Shown here piece by piece: positions 1-10,672 of a stretch of 64,000 nt of DNA. The notes below the pieces were generated by a model. It made no database searches. It was not told the origin of the DNA and saw only the letters and a program-made list of their open reading frames with translations. The position numbers were made by a program, and so were the translations under genes. This DNA is from Heterocephalus glaber (Eukaryota > Chordata > Mammalia > Rodentia > Bathyergidae), in contig NW_004624865.1 of the NCBI RefSeq assembly GCF_000247695.1, positions 3,344,691 to 3,408,690 of the forward strand, in the 5' to 3' direction. Positions within the stretch are counted from its first letter, which is position 1. Every line of letters begins with the position of its first letter.

Positions 1-480
1 AAAAAAAAGACTGGAAGTGGCAACCATGATTCCTACTGTGCAAAACTGAGCATCCAGATCAAAAAAAGCTTCAAAGCACTGGCAGGGCAACCTGGGTCTG
101 CAGAGAGGGAATACAGGTGGAGGGAGTGTCCTCTGAAGACCAAGGGCATTGGCCATTGCAAAGAGCTCCGCTACCACAGGGCTTCTAGCGTCTACCCAGC
201 TTTACTGCCTTTCAAGTGAGCATGTTAATCCTCCCAGCCTCCACAATCTCCTGCCATCTCCTGGGCTCTTCGACCTCCACACCATACTAGTGCACCAGGC
301 AGCTGAGAGCCAGAGCCCTGTCAGGTTCCTTCCTGTTCAGTATGGGACCCTAATCTTGTGTTAGTCACCTCAGCCTGCCATAAAAAATAATACCAGGCTC
401 TGAGTAACTGAGGCACGACTTTTATCTCTTACAATTCTGGAGACCCGAAGTTTCAGATCCAGTGCCGAAAATGCTAGTTT
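1..480. other. Unannotated non-coding DNA at window start
   Basis: No repeat family or coding frame is recognisable. A 71-residue open frame has no visible domain and is treated as chance. The stretch begins with an A-run that could be the tail of a retroposon lying outside the window. Confidence 0.5.
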
Positions 481-488
481 GTTTTTGT

Positions 489-490
<2 letters not shown>

Positions 491-522
<32 letters not shown>
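491..522. repeat. (TG)n microsatellite
   Basis: An uninterrupted run of about 16 TG units, directly beside the ID-half end of a minus-strand B1-dID element. Confidence 0.95.
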
Positions 523-527
<5 letters not shown>

Positions 528-712
528 GAGAATTGAACCCAGAGCCTTCACACTGAGCTGCATCTCGACCCTATTTATTTATTTAACTTTTTATTTTTAG
601 ACATGGTTTTGCTAAGTTGCTAGGTTGCCTGGGCAGGGCTCCAACTTACAATCCTCCTGCCTCAGCCTCGCAGGGTGCTCAGATTACAGGCAGGCACCAC
701 CACACCTGGCTG
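523..712 (-). mobile_element. B1-dID dimeric SINE
   Basis: On the minus strand this reads as a B1 (7SL-derived) left half followed by an ID-like right half. The plus strand shows the mirror order: an ID-like segment ending in a 'gaattgaaccc' B-box-like motif, a T-rich linker, then the B1 core 'atcctcctgcctcagcct' and 'accaccacacctggct'. It is a non-autonomous retroposon with an RNA polymerase III type promoter and depends on L1 machinery. Dimers of this kind are known in several non-murid rodent groups. Confidence 0.88.
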
Positions 713-984
713 ACTGCTGGTTTCTGATGAGACCTCTTTTCATGGAGGATGCCTTTTGCTGTTTCCTTGCATGGCTTTTGCTCTGTGCTTGCGCATTCCT
801 GAAGTCCCTTCTTCTTCCACATGGACACCTCAGATTGGCCCCCGGTGATTATTTCTCCATGTCCACAACCTAAGACTTCATGCTTGTTTCTTAAGGGTGC
901 TGGAACAATTATGTCACCTCTTCTTAAAGGAGTAAAAACTTAATCTCCAATAGTTCTTATGACAATAAAGCTGGATTGTGTCCG

Positions 985-1296
985 CTTCATTGGCATGATA
1001 GCTCCCCAGGGGATCGGTGGAGCCCACTTCTGGGTGTGTCTGATGGGCCATGGAGGGTGACCATGGGTTTATATCTGTTTTTTCCCTTTCCTATCTGACA
1101 CTGTTCCCCTGCTTTGCTTTTCAACCTCCATGAACTGAGCAGCTTTGCTCCCCCATGCCCTTCAGCCATGATGTTCCTCCCTTGGAGCAGCCAGCCATGA
1201 ACCGAATCCTCTGAAACCATGAGCCAGACTAAATCTCTCCTTTAAATTGTGGATGTCAGGTGTTGTGTCCAGCAATGAAAAAGCTGACCAAGATAG
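985..1296 (+). mobile_element. MaLR-type solo LTR (copy 1)
   Basis: The right half matches the local LTR family: 'ccatgaactgagcag', a 'gagccagactaaatc' polyadenylation region, then 'gtcaggtgttgtgtccagca' and an end near 'aaaagctgacc'. Its reverse complement aligns with the minus-strand copies elsewhere in the window. No internal retroviral sequence is visible, so it is an old solo LTR. The left boundary is approximate. Confidence 0.7.
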
Positions 1297-1447
1297 TTCT
1301 GAAGCCCAGATGCTCAAAGCCAAGATGCTAACAGAGCCGGGCACCCCCCAAACACCCTGAAATCTCCCCTATCTCCCTTTCCTCCCATAAGTTCTGGTAG
1401 CTGCCACCATTCCTTGGCTTTCAGGGTCTCTCTAAGAGGCCCATATT

Positions 1448-1527
1448 AGGCTGAAGCTTGAAATCCTCCTGCCTCAGCCTCCTAGAATGCTGTGATTATA
1501 GGCATACACCACCATGTGCATCCAGAA
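1448..1527 (-). mobile_element. Partial B1 SINE
   Basis: This is a fragment of the B1 core on the minus strand: 'gaaatcctcctgcctcagcc' followed by 'gattataggcatacaccacc'. The ID half is missing. Confidence 0.8.
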
Positions 1528-1734
1528 TGATTTGTTTCATAGGAAACATTCCTAAGTACACTGGGAGACATGCTAATCATGTACCATGTACATTTCATGT
1601 GAAGAAGCCCAACCTTCACCTCTAGCAGGCAGTCAGGAGAGTCCAATCCTCAGATCCTTGGACAGAGACTCCTTTCCTGGATGTCATACTCTCTGTTCTT
1701 TCCCTATACACAGCATCATACTTACAAACACAGC

Positions 1735-1925
1735 CTTGGGTCCAGATTCCTGGGTTTAAATCTAGAATCTGCCTTTCACTTACCTTACATCATTGGGCCA
1801 TTCTTACCTTCTATAGGTTTCAAGTTCATCATAAGTTAAAGTAATACTAGGATTGAAGATACTGTAAAAGAGTAAAGGTTTGTACACAAGTACAAAGCAC
1901 TTAAATCAAGTCCTGTTCTCCAAGC
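1735..1925 (+). mobile_element. MIR SINE, degenerate
   Basis: The order of blocks follows MIR: 'ttcctgggtttaaatc', a 'ctttcacttacc' region, 'ttgggcc', and a tail with 'gtacaaagcactta'. It is heavily diverged, as expected for an ancient mammalian SINE. Confidence 0.65.
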
Positions 1926-2214
1926 GTCTGCTCAGACACTGATGTCCGGCCCCTGACCACGCTCCCTGGGGACCATGACTAGGGTGACAAACTGGTCACT
2001 GCAGACCCTTCTTCAGATGTTTCCCAAGTCTTGAGTCCCTGGGCTTCTACCAGGATTTTATGCCACGATTTTGGGATATGGTAGAGCAGTGCTCAGGAGC
2101 ATAACCCTCGATAGCAGCTAGTAACTGTCTCCCTTGTTTCTTCATCAAGTAAAGCAGAACGCTATAAGAACTCCTCTCTCCTGGCCTCCTGTGGAGGATG
2201 GAGAGGGAAGCGAT

Positions 2215-2459
2215 GGCAGTCAGCTTTTGATCATTGTAATCAAATATCTAAGAAAATCACCTTAGAGGAAGACAGATTTATTTTGGTTCATGGTTTTAGG
2301 TGTTTCAGTCCGTGGTCGGCTGATTCCATTGCTGTAAGCCTAAGATAAGGCAGAACATGATGACAGAAGGGTGTGGTGATGAAAACTGCTCACCTCAAGG
2401 CAGCCAGGAAGCAGATATAGGGTAGAAGCCAGAGAGGAAGTAGCTGGTGACCAAATGTG
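2215..2459 (-). mobile_element. MaLR-type LTR (copy 2), right-end half, split by mariner
   Basis: The minus strand carries the family's polyadenylation end: 'agatttattttggttcatgg', a 'cagtccgtgg' block and 'gctcacctcaaggcagcc'. The match stops near 2460, where mariner-like sequence begins, and resumes near 2960. Confidence 0.72.
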
Positions 2460-2945
2460 ATTAAACAATACAATGAACAATTAAATTAAAAGTACATATT
2501 ATATAAAAGACATTGCCATGAATCCCCCTCAAATTCCTATCCTCTTCCAATACAGTCACTCCATCATCCTTGCTGCTTTCTGCAGCAGCTCTGGAGTCCT
2601 CTTTTCTGAATATCTTTAGTTGCACTGTCCTGGCTGCCTCAATGTCCTGAATACATTCAAAACATCTTCTTTTCTTGGTCGATTTGACTTTGGGGAAGAG
2701 CCTGAAGTTGCATGGTGCCAGATTGGGTGAATAAGGTGGATGAGGACACAACATCATGTTTTCGTTTGACAGAAATTGGCATAAATATTTTGAGACAATT
2801 CAGAACATGGAAGCAGCCAGGAAAAGACAGAAAAGAGGGCTTCCAGAACTGTTTTAGAAAGTGGCAAGAATGATGGCTTTCATTATAAAAAAAACTTTGA
2901 ATATAAACATTCATGGCATATTTTGATTACCCCTTGTGCCCCCAA
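2460..2945 (-). mobile_element. Mariner derivative with inverted arms, inside a MaLR LTR
   Basis: The minus strand from about 2757 to 2465 encodes a decayed C-terminal mariner transposase segment. It includes a 'CPHPPYSPNLAPCNF' motif, typical of the mariner catalytic domain, followed by an 'ECIQDIEAA' block and a 'RGIHGNVF' end. The plus strand from about 2798 to 2925 carries a second, opposite copy of the 'IQDIEAA...' to 'FRKWQE' region. The two arms therefore form a partial palindrome. Frames are broken and no functional transposase is possible. Confidence 0.75.
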
Positions 2946-2959
2946 TTCGGTTTCCATCA

Positions 2960-3110
2960 TTTATTAATAAAGCTATCAAGGTACAATTTCATCAATGAAT
3001 TAATCCGCTGCTTCATTTAAAGCCCTCAGGTTTCAGTCCTCTTCCAGAGGCCCTGCCTCTGAACACAAGGCCCTGCTGGGAGACGTTTAGCCTTCTGGAA
3101 GGCTAACAGG
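2960..3110 (-). mobile_element. MaLR-type LTR (copy 2), second half
   Basis: It continues the LTR interrupted at 2460: 'gaattaatccgctg', then 'tgctgggagacgtttag' correspond to 'gaattaatccgttgatgagc' and 'ttttgggagacattctag' in the copy at 15.2 kb. Confidence 0.6.
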
Positions 3111-3946
3111 AGTGGTGTGGGGATGTGTAGCTTCCCAAGTGGTCAATGTCCTGAAGCTGCTCTTCTTTATCTGTACTGAAGATTCTGTGAAACTTTAGTA
3201 AATTGGGACAAAATGTAGGCTCATTTGGGACAGTGAGGTTCATATCATTGTACACAAATAAACAAATGACAGAAAGTTCTGAATTAACCCTGCAAATCTT
3301 TTTTTTTTTTTTAAGAAACAAAGAAAAATAGGGGAGAAGAAAGATCACAAAAGCCACAAAAGGTAGATCAGGCGGCCCCAGTAGCAGCTCAGGTCTTCGT
3401 CTGCAGTGTGTGAATGTAAAGTCCACTGCGTGTAAATAATCTTCCAGCTCCTCTTAAATCCATACTCGTTAAGACACAGTTAAGGCAAACCATCTGCCAG
3501 TCACCCTGGGTCAGCAGTAGCTAATCCCTGTTTACTGTAAACCTCCATTCCAGGAACCTGGGGGCGGGGATGGCAGTTGGAGCAAAACCCAGAAATGATT
3601 CTCTAAGTATCAAAGAACCTTTATAATGATTCATGTCCACTTGCAAGTCAAAAATCATCCCACTTAATCCCTCTAGTGCCAGGGGTGTCAATTGCTGCAG
3701 GTGGTGGCCACGTGCTCTGCCAGACTGGAGATGTCTTTCTGCTGTCACCATGTTCCTAGGAAGTCCACAGGGACCTAGAGCAAGGCCACAAGTCCCTCCC
3801 TGAGGATCAGGTGCCCAGTACCCAGAGACTATAGAAGGAAGAGCCCTTGGGCTTGGGGAAAAAGGTGGACTCAGCCAGCACTGGCTGCAGACTTCGGCAG
3901 TATCAAGAGAAGCCCCTTTCCATTCCCTGAAATGCCAGGCACAGTT
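3111..3946. other. Single-copy non-coding DNA
   Basis: No repeat or gene recognised except a 13-base T-run near 3300. Open frames of 76 and 107 residues on the minus strand show no domain. Confidence 0.5.
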
Positions 3947-4032
3947 CTAACTATTAGGAGTTGTGCTGCAGTCAACGTGGGTATGCTTACGCCACTGTGG
4001 GATGATGACTCTCACGTCTTCAGATCTTTGGC
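3947..4032 (-). mobile_element. L1 ORF2 fragment, inverted part of one insertion
   Basis: 'gagttgtgctgcagtcaacg' and 'gtgggtatgctta' match minus-strand L1 ORF2 sequence seen again near 50.8 kb. It abuts plus-strand L1 3'-UTR sequence at about 4033, which is the layout of an L1 with a 5' inversion. Confidence 0.6.
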
Positions 4033-4200
4033 AAATGGGAAGAGGACCAAGAGACTGAGGGAGAGGGCAGACAGGGGAAGGGAAGGGGGAATAAAAACAA
4101 ATGCGATATGCAAAGTACATGTACCCACTCCCTAAGACGGATGCAGCCATTATGCACTGCAAGCATGTGCCGATACACAACTGGAGAACAAAAAAAGTCC
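4033..4200 (+). mobile_element. L1 3'-UTR fragment
   Basis: This is a purine-rich tract ('gaggaccaagagactgaggg', then a G/A run) followed by 'acatgtacccactccctaag' and 'cattatgcactgcaagcatg'. It aligns with the 3' ends of the plus-strand L1 copies near 24.3 and 44.2 kb. A short A-run follows near 4190. Confidence 0.65.
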
Positions 4201-5045
4201 AAGCACACATGTCACCTCTCAGCTGCCATATGTAGTCCTCGCCTTCGCTGTGGCACAAGTGCGAGGTCCTTTTTTTCACCAGAGATAACCTGAAGCAAAT
4301 GTTCTGGGTGAAATCCAGTGCTAGACAAAGACATTCCACATCTCCGATGGCCTCAACATCTCGGCAGCTGTCTCAGGAAAATTCTTCCAGACACCAGTTT
4401 TCTTTTCTCTTTCCAGTATTAAATCCTCCCTCTTAGGTCAAACAACCCTATGGCTCTGTGCTGCCTCATACCACCCTCCCTCACTGCCGTCTTCTCTGTG
4501 ATTCTCGTTTCTTCTGTGGAGTCACTCTGGGAGAGTTTGTAAAAGTTACACTGTTTTTCTGTGAACCTCTAGGCTCATCTCCCTTTCCAATAAAAAGCAC
4601 ATGTGAATGAAACAAAATAAAGCAGAAGAACATCTGACTCTGTGGGGACAAAAAGGGCTTTGCTTAAAGATCAAGATGGGCTCAGATGTTTCAGCCACAG
4701 TCAGTGTGGCTTTGGGTGCATGATTCACTAATATATGAAGGGTATTCCCTGGTGCTGTGCAGTGCTCAATCGGTACTACCATACACCCTAGTTTCTGAGT
4801 CACATTTCCACATCCTTTAAATGGAAGGTCCTTCCTGACTCATAAAATGATGGTGAAAAATGCACCTAGTGTGTCGATGGTCTGATAATGTGAACACACA
4901 GCATGCCATTAACATCACTGCCAATTTAATTAGAATTATCAATGAATATTGCAATGAAACCAGTGGCCTGTTTTGTTTTAGAAAGAAATAAATGTATTAT
5001 CTGGTGCATAAAAGTCTGAAATATCATGCAGTCCGATACTTAATG
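4201..5045. other. Single-copy non-coding DNA
   Basis: Nothing recognised on either strand. Open frames are short and lack domains. Confidence 0.5.
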
Positions 5046-5292
5046 GATTTTTTTATTTTATTGGTACATTTTAGGTATACAATATAATGACATTCATCAT
5101 TGAAAATTTGTACCTTTCCATAATCTATCTTGATTCTCATTTTTTCCCATTTTCCTGCCCTCCCTTTAACCCCTCCATCCCTCCATATTTACAAGGCTTT
5201 GTTTCCATTTTTTCATTTTCTCATGTTAATTCCATTCCCCTCTTTCCTTTCCCCTACCCCTCCCACTTCCCCTTCCCCTTTGTCTTGAACTG
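5046..5292 (-). mobile_element. L1 3'-UTR module (minus), copy A
   Basis: It reads 'ttattggtacattttaggta', 'attcatcattg', a block of 'ccctcccttt', then C/T-rich 'cccctacccctcccac'. On the minus strand this is a G-rich polypurine tract running to an A-rich end, the usual form of a rodent L1 3'-UTR. The same module recurs at 10.4, 15.8, 16.1, 16.8 and 47.5 kb. Confidence 0.75.
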
Positions 5293-6100
5293 GATTGCCT
5301 AATAAAAGAACTTAATGACTTTCTGAGTAACTGCAGTTGATGTTCATTTTTTGAGCAGTTAATTGATTCTCTAGGCCTCCTCTCTGTGTCTCTATTTCCT
5401 AAGACTTGGTTCTGATGAGAAAAATAGTTTCTTCGAAGCAGCAGGTGGAGGTTAGCCTGACCTTGAACTGCAGGTACTGGGATCGGGGAGGGCTTCCCAG
5501 AAGGAGCAGCCCTCCCACCTCTCAGACCCTGCCAATCACAAGACTGTGATTGCTGTGAAGAAATCCACCTGTATGGTGACAAGATGCTAGCATGTGACTT
5601 GTCACAGAAACAGTGGCTGTCAAGTCCTGAGATGTGTAGTGAGGGCCCAAGATGTGGGTGCTCTGGCTTCTGCTTTCCTTCTCCAAGCACAGACTCAGGG
5701 CCTGACATTAAGGCCGAGGTCCCCTGTCACTGGGCTCTCCCCACGTCCCTCTTGATTGTTACTGGGACAAATTGGCTCTCCTCTCTCTTCCCCCCTTTTC
5801 CAGAGGCTTTTCTGACTGCATTGCAAACAAACATTCTGGTTTTCCAAGCCAGCTGCTCCCCCTTCCACTGGCCCCGACTTGCATCTTCCTCCCTTAAACT
5901 TTTCTCAGTGTCATCTGAACTTGTGCTCCTCCACCTGCTACTGCCGCCCTGGAAGCAGCTCAGTGGTCCCGTGTATGATGTAAGGTGCAAGAGCTCTAAA
6001 AGTGTGAGCTGTTAGTGTCAGTGTTATCAAGTGGGCCAGGAGCACAAGAAAGAAGCCACAGTGCATGTTTTGATCTAGACTCAAAAGTAACTGCCTTTCA
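5293..6100. other. Single-copy non-coding DNA
   Basis: No repeat recognised. Overlapping open frames of 160 (minus) and 143 (plus) residues have no identifiable domain and occupy the same DNA, so neither is credited. Confidence 0.5.
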
Positions 6101-6290
6101 GCTGGGTGTGGTGGTGCACACCTGTAATCCTAGCACTCCGGGAGGCTGAGGCAAAAGGATTCCAAGTTCAGGCCCAGTCTGGGCAGTTTAGCAAGACTCT
6201 GTGCCAAAGTGAAGAACAAAAAGGGCTGGAGATAAAGCTCAGTGTGAAGGTCCTAGGTTTAATCCTCAGTACAGAAGAAAAGAAAAAAAG
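6101..6290 (+). mobile_element. B1-dID dimeric SINE
   Basis: The left half has 'gctgggtgtggtggtgcaca', 'ctgtaatcctagcactc' and 'aggctgaggc'. The right half has 'gggctggagataaagctcag' and 'gtttaatcctcagta', followed by an A-rich tail. The order of a B1 unit followed by an ID-like unit is complete. Confidence 0.92.
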
Positions 6291-6719
6291 GAGTTGTGCT
6301 GTCACCCCTGCCACACACTCTGTGTCACAAAGCTAATCTGATTTCCTGTCCGAATGATTACACAGTGGGTGTCCCCCAGTCCAGGCTATAGGGGATGGCT
6401 GCTACACAGATTTTCACAAATTTTAAATGTGCCTTTAAATATTCTTCCTAGGTTCCAGGAGTTGTAGACATTGCACTTTCTTATCTACTACATAGTGCTT
6501 GAATGCATACTTATATTTTTATAGATTGTGAAAATATAAGTAGATTTTAATGAAATCTTTGGATTCATAGCATTAGCTTATACAGTAAATGTGATACATA
6601 TAGCATGCATCCAGGTGGAAATGTGTCTTCGTTTAATTTGACTGTTTTTAAAAATTCATGTAGATCAATATTTTTTGCTATCAACACAAACTTCTGAATT
6701 CTCTTTCTGACAAAAAGAC

Positions 6720-6750
<31 letters not shown>

Positions 6751-6964
6751 GAAATGGGGAAGTCATCAAGACTTGGCATTAGTTTGTTACCTATATTCAT
6801 CAAGGCTTTGGTATTTCCTGCAGATGCTCTTCTTGCTTTGCTGCAAGAGGGTGCTTCTGTCAGAGAGAGGCATTTCCAACCTATCCTTTTGTTTTCAGTC
6901 TGGAATGTCGAGGTACCATATAAAGATTCAGAGTAAGCATATTTTAGTTGCAGGAGAAGGACAA
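6291..6964. other. Single-copy AT-rich DNA with microsatellite
   Basis: No gene or interspersed repeat is recognised apart from the CAGA repeat at 6716-6751. Confidence 0.5.
6716..6751. repeat. (GA)n/(CAGA)n microsatellite
   Basis: A short GA run passes into about six CAGA units. Confidence 0.9.
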
Positions 6965-7368
6965 CGTCTTAGTCACTTTCCCATCACTAAGCTCCAATGC
7001 TTGACACCTGCAACTTCAATGGGTGCAAATTTATTTTGGCTCACAGTTTCAGAAGTTTTAGTCCATAGTTTCTTGGCTCAGATGCAGACCAGGCATGGTG
7101 GAAGGACCAGCTGGAGGAGAATTGCTCATGATGTGGTGGGTAGGAAGCAAAGAGAGAAGAAAGGTGGACAGGGGGATAAACCCTTCTAGGCCACTCCCCC
7201 AGTGACCGCCTCTTCCAAACATGCACTTCCCAGCAGCACATTCAGCTATGGATTCATCTGTGGGTAAATCCACTAATGAGTATGGAATCCCTCTGATTCA
7301 GTCACCTTCCAAAAGCCCCATTTCTGAGTTCCCAAGAGTTTTGAGCAACATCCTAGATCTAACCATTA
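6965..7368 (-). mobile_element. MaLR-type solo LTR (copy 3)
   Basis: Blocks in order on the plus strand: 'gtcactttcccatcactaag', 'atttattttggctcacag', 'gcatggtggaaggacc', 'gaagcaaagagagaagaaag', 'ccactcccccagtgacc', 'ttccaaaagcccc' and 'catcctagatcta'. The reverse complement gives a polyadenylation-type signal near the right end, so the LTR is on the minus strand. It is close to full length, about 400 bases. Confidence 0.8.
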
Positions 7369-8785
7369 CCAGCAACTGCTAAAGAGTGGTGGGAAAGTAA
7401 AATAAGACTGTGTCCGTTTTAGCATAATAATTATGGACCTGAGAAAAAATTAACTGAAAACCATTCTGGCTTCTCATCCTGGAAAGCATTTGAACATCTT
7501 CTGTGCTGCACTTTCCCCAATTTGAACACCACAGTTAAAATGCTGTAGTGTGGTTCTAACTAGAATGCAGAGATTTTGTGACATGAATGCATTATGTCTA
7601 TAGAGAATTCTAATTTCTGAGACCAAAGTCTCCTCGCTGGTGCCTGGTTGCAGGGCAAAGAGGGACTTTAACCTGGACACCCCCACCTATCAGGGCTGGA
7701 GCTATGGATTCTGTACTTTTGTGGCCCTAGTGATTCCTTCACTGTGGCCAGTGAGCAGGCTGCCATGGGAATCGTATGACTTGATTTTAGCATTTCTTCT
7801 CCCACCTGTCCACAGTGAACATCACTGATTATGACACATTTTCCAACTGGCCTCAGAATCCTCACAACACAAGCCAAAGGTGGCAAAAACAATCTATCCA
7901 GTTTAACTCACAACAATTTGGGCTTACTCCCCATCTGGACAACTGGTCTACCAGCATAATGACAATCAACATTGCACCTTTCTGGTGACAATCTCTAACT
8001 GCACTTACTAAACATCTCATAAGAGTGACAGTCCTTTCTCAGCATTCTATTGCCCAGAGGATATTCATCAGTGCAGGTGGACTTCAAGGGTAGAAAATTG
8101 TGTCATAAATACAGGGGAGATGTTGGAAACCCCAACAACACGGAGTCTGGCAGGGGAGAGATTTGAGGCCACCTCTGCAATGTGACATGTGTGGTTTTGG
8201 CAGACATAATCCTTGTGCTCTAGGGTCTCCTCTGGCCACCTTGACTTCGTGGTTATTACAACTTGAGGGAAATGTGATGTGAGCGGCACTTGGGATTTGA
8301 TGATCAATTATCTAAATGCCGTTCTTCAAGGAAATGCAGGCACAGTGTGGATCATTTGGTTCAAAGAATGTGGAGCAGAAGCTCAGGACAAACCTGGTAG
8401 TGGGAGGCAGAGACAAGATGGCCCACTTCTCACTTGGAGAAATTCAGAGGAGAAAGAAGAAGCCAAGAGAGCAGTTTGTTCCTCTGTAACTGAGTGTGTC
8501 ATGGTGATTCCCAATTCTTTGTGTCCCTTCTTTTTCCAAAGCACAGGGTGTGCAGGGAAATGAGGAAGGCCAGCGTGTGAGTGGAGATTGTAGGACCCCT
8601 GTCACACCCATCTGTCCCCTCTGCTACAGAAATGGGCTTCCTGAGCTGAGCCACCCGATCCCTGGAGCAAATGAGCACTGATATCTTCATTGCTCCCTAC
8701 AAAGAAGGAACCTGTGCCCCTGCAATGCTGTGTGACTTGAAGAAATCCACAGGACTACCCTGATCCCAGCATCAATTGTCAGCCT
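7369..8785. other. Single-copy non-coding DNA
   Basis: No repeat family or coding frame recognised over about 1.4 kb. Confidence 0.5.
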
Positions 8786-8787
8786 TT

Positions 8788-8984
8788 TTTTCCCCCAATA
8801 CTAGGGACTGCACCCAGGGCCTTTGCACTGAGCTACATCCTCAGCCCCTATGTATTCATTTATTTAATATTGATACAAGGTCTCAGTAAGACACTAACTG
8901 CTGAAGCTGGGCTTGAATTTGGGATCCTCCTGCCTCAGCCTCCCAGAGTGCTGGGATTATAGTTGTGCACACCATGCCTAGCAG
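8788..8984 (-). mobile_element. B1-dID dimeric SINE
   Basis: The minus-strand element shows on the plus strand as 'ccaatactagggactgcacc', an 'gagctacatcctcagcccc' ID-like half, an AT-rich linker, and the B1 core 'ggatcctcctgcctcagcct' to 'caccatgcctagc'. Confidence 0.9.
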
Positions 8985-10294
8985 TCAGACTCTTTTGAGG
9001 GTATATCAATAGTGATGAAAATGCTACACCTGTTATTAAATTACAAGCATCAACATTCACTTGTGGTATTTGCTGAGCACATTTATGACCACCACAGATA
9101 GAATAAGTTAATAAGTTAGACATTATTGAGTTTGAGAACTGCAAGGCATGAACTATTTCTTGCACCAAGCTATCCATACATCACACATGTACATCAGGGC
9201 ACAGAAACACCATGTCTTGGTCAAGAGCTCATTCTTCAGTGCTACAGGAGTCAGTCCCCAAGCCCCACTTTCCTCATTCATAAGACAAAGAAGACCACAA
9301 TCAGTTCAGTGTCCCTAGGACCCGTTTGCCCTCCCAGGCTTCTGATTCTTTTGTGTTATACAACGCAGTGAAAATTCCCAATGTCACTGTCGGAGGGTGA
9401 CCACATTGAAGTTTTCCAGCTTTCAAATCCGATGCCAAGTGCACATGGCTGCTGGTCTATCTGGAGGGTGCCCCTCCCTAGGATGGGTACACCGTAGCCT
9501 AGCAACAAATGGTTGCCCAGGGAAGAAGCCCATGGCCAACAGCAAGCAGGGAAAGAATGCTGGCTGGGTTCTCACCTTCCCCCTTCCAGCCAGCAATGTT
9601 GGCCACAGACAGAGCCATGGAAGCACATGACTCCCATGGCCAGTCCTTTCTGCAGATGTCAGTGGTGGCCACCTCCCCCTGTCACAGGGAACAGGCCAGT
9701 TCGGCTCCTCGCACACTCCAAGGAAGGTGGGTGCTGGTCTTCTCAGTGCCCCCAAACACAGCCCAGCTGCACTGCTCATCTCTGCCAGAAGCAGCTGTGG
9801 GACACTTGAGGCTGGCAGGGAAGACCCAGCCTGCATTTTCCCAAGCCCAACTTCACTCAGCTCTAGGAGAGGTCAGGCTGCTTGGAGTTCAAGAATGCAG
9901 GTGGTGTGAGGCTTGGGGAAGGTGGGATTTGGGGAAGTTGAGATTTGGGGAAGCAGATCCCTCCAACTGCACTGGCATCCTAGAGCTAGTGTCTTTCCTT
10001 GCCTGAGCCTTGGACTTTCAATCTTTAAAATTCATTTGCTCAAAAACTATTAATTGAGAATCTGCAATCATTCTTGAAAAGCTCTTGGTGCTAAAGATAA
10101 TGCTATCAAAAGAGGGAAAACGTCTTTGCTCCTATGATAGCTTTATTCTGCTGGCAGGAGACAAAAAACTGTAAATATAATCTGGAGGGTGATGGTGTAT
10201 TAGGAAAAAGGAAAGCTCAGCAGAGAAGAATTAAGTGGTGCTCAGAGGCCAGTGCCAATAGATGGGGACTTCACTATCCCTTTTTGTTTGCTTT
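8985..10294. other. Single-copy DNA with a possible ancient repeat
   Basis: Mostly unrecognised. Around 10020-10200 the text ('ctattaattgagaatctg', 'agctcttggtgctaaag', 'ctggcaggagacaaa') resembles an old dispersed mammalian repeat, family not assigned. Open frames of 165 and 137 residues near 9.4-10.0 kb overlap on opposite strands and have no domain. Confidence 0.45.
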
Positions 10295-10295
10295 T

Positions 10296-10350
10296 TTAGT
10301 TACTGGGGATTGAACCAGTGCCACTGCTCTGAGCTACACCCCCATCCCCC
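10296..10350 (-). mobile_element. B1-dID SINE, ID half (split)
   Basis: 'tactggggattgaaccagtg' and 'gagctacacccccatccc' are the minus-strand ID half. The B1 half lies beyond an L1 insertion, at 10562-10672. Confidence 0.75.
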
Positions 10351-10353
10351 CTT

Positions 10354-10561
10354 TTTATTAAGTCTATTGGTACATTTTTGGTATAAAATACAGTTACATT
10401 CATCATTGGGATCTTGTACCTTTACATGATGTATCTTGGTTCTTATTTTTTCCCCATTCCTAGCCCTCCCTTCACCCCCTCCACCCTTCCCTAGTTACAG
10501 AGACTTTGTTTCCATTTTTTCCTTTTCTCATATTTTTTCTTTTCCCTTCTTTCCTTGCCCC
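10354..10561 (-). mobile_element. L1 3'-UTR module (minus), copy B
   Basis: 'ttggtacatttttggtataa', 'attcatcattggg', 'ttcaccccctccacccttcc' and a C/T-rich end match copy A. It sits between the two halves of one B1-dID element, so it inserted after that SINE. Confidence 0.78.
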
Positions 10562-10672
10562 TCTTTTTCATTTTGAGATAGGATCCTCATAAATTGCCCA
10601 GGCTGGACTCGAACTTGAAATCCTCCTGCCTCAGCCTCCCAGAGTGTTAGAATAGCACTACCACACCTGGCA
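10562..10672 (-). mobile_element. B1-dID SINE, B1 half (split)
   Basis: 'gataggatcctcataaattg' and 'gaaatcctcctgcctcagcc' continue the SINE interrupted at 10350. Together the two pieces rebuild one dimer in the correct order. Confidence 0.78.

Noticed and set aside
9485..9525. RFX-type X-box near 9500
   Set aside because: The two half-sites (GCAAC and GTTGCC) are in the wrong mutual order for a standard X-box.
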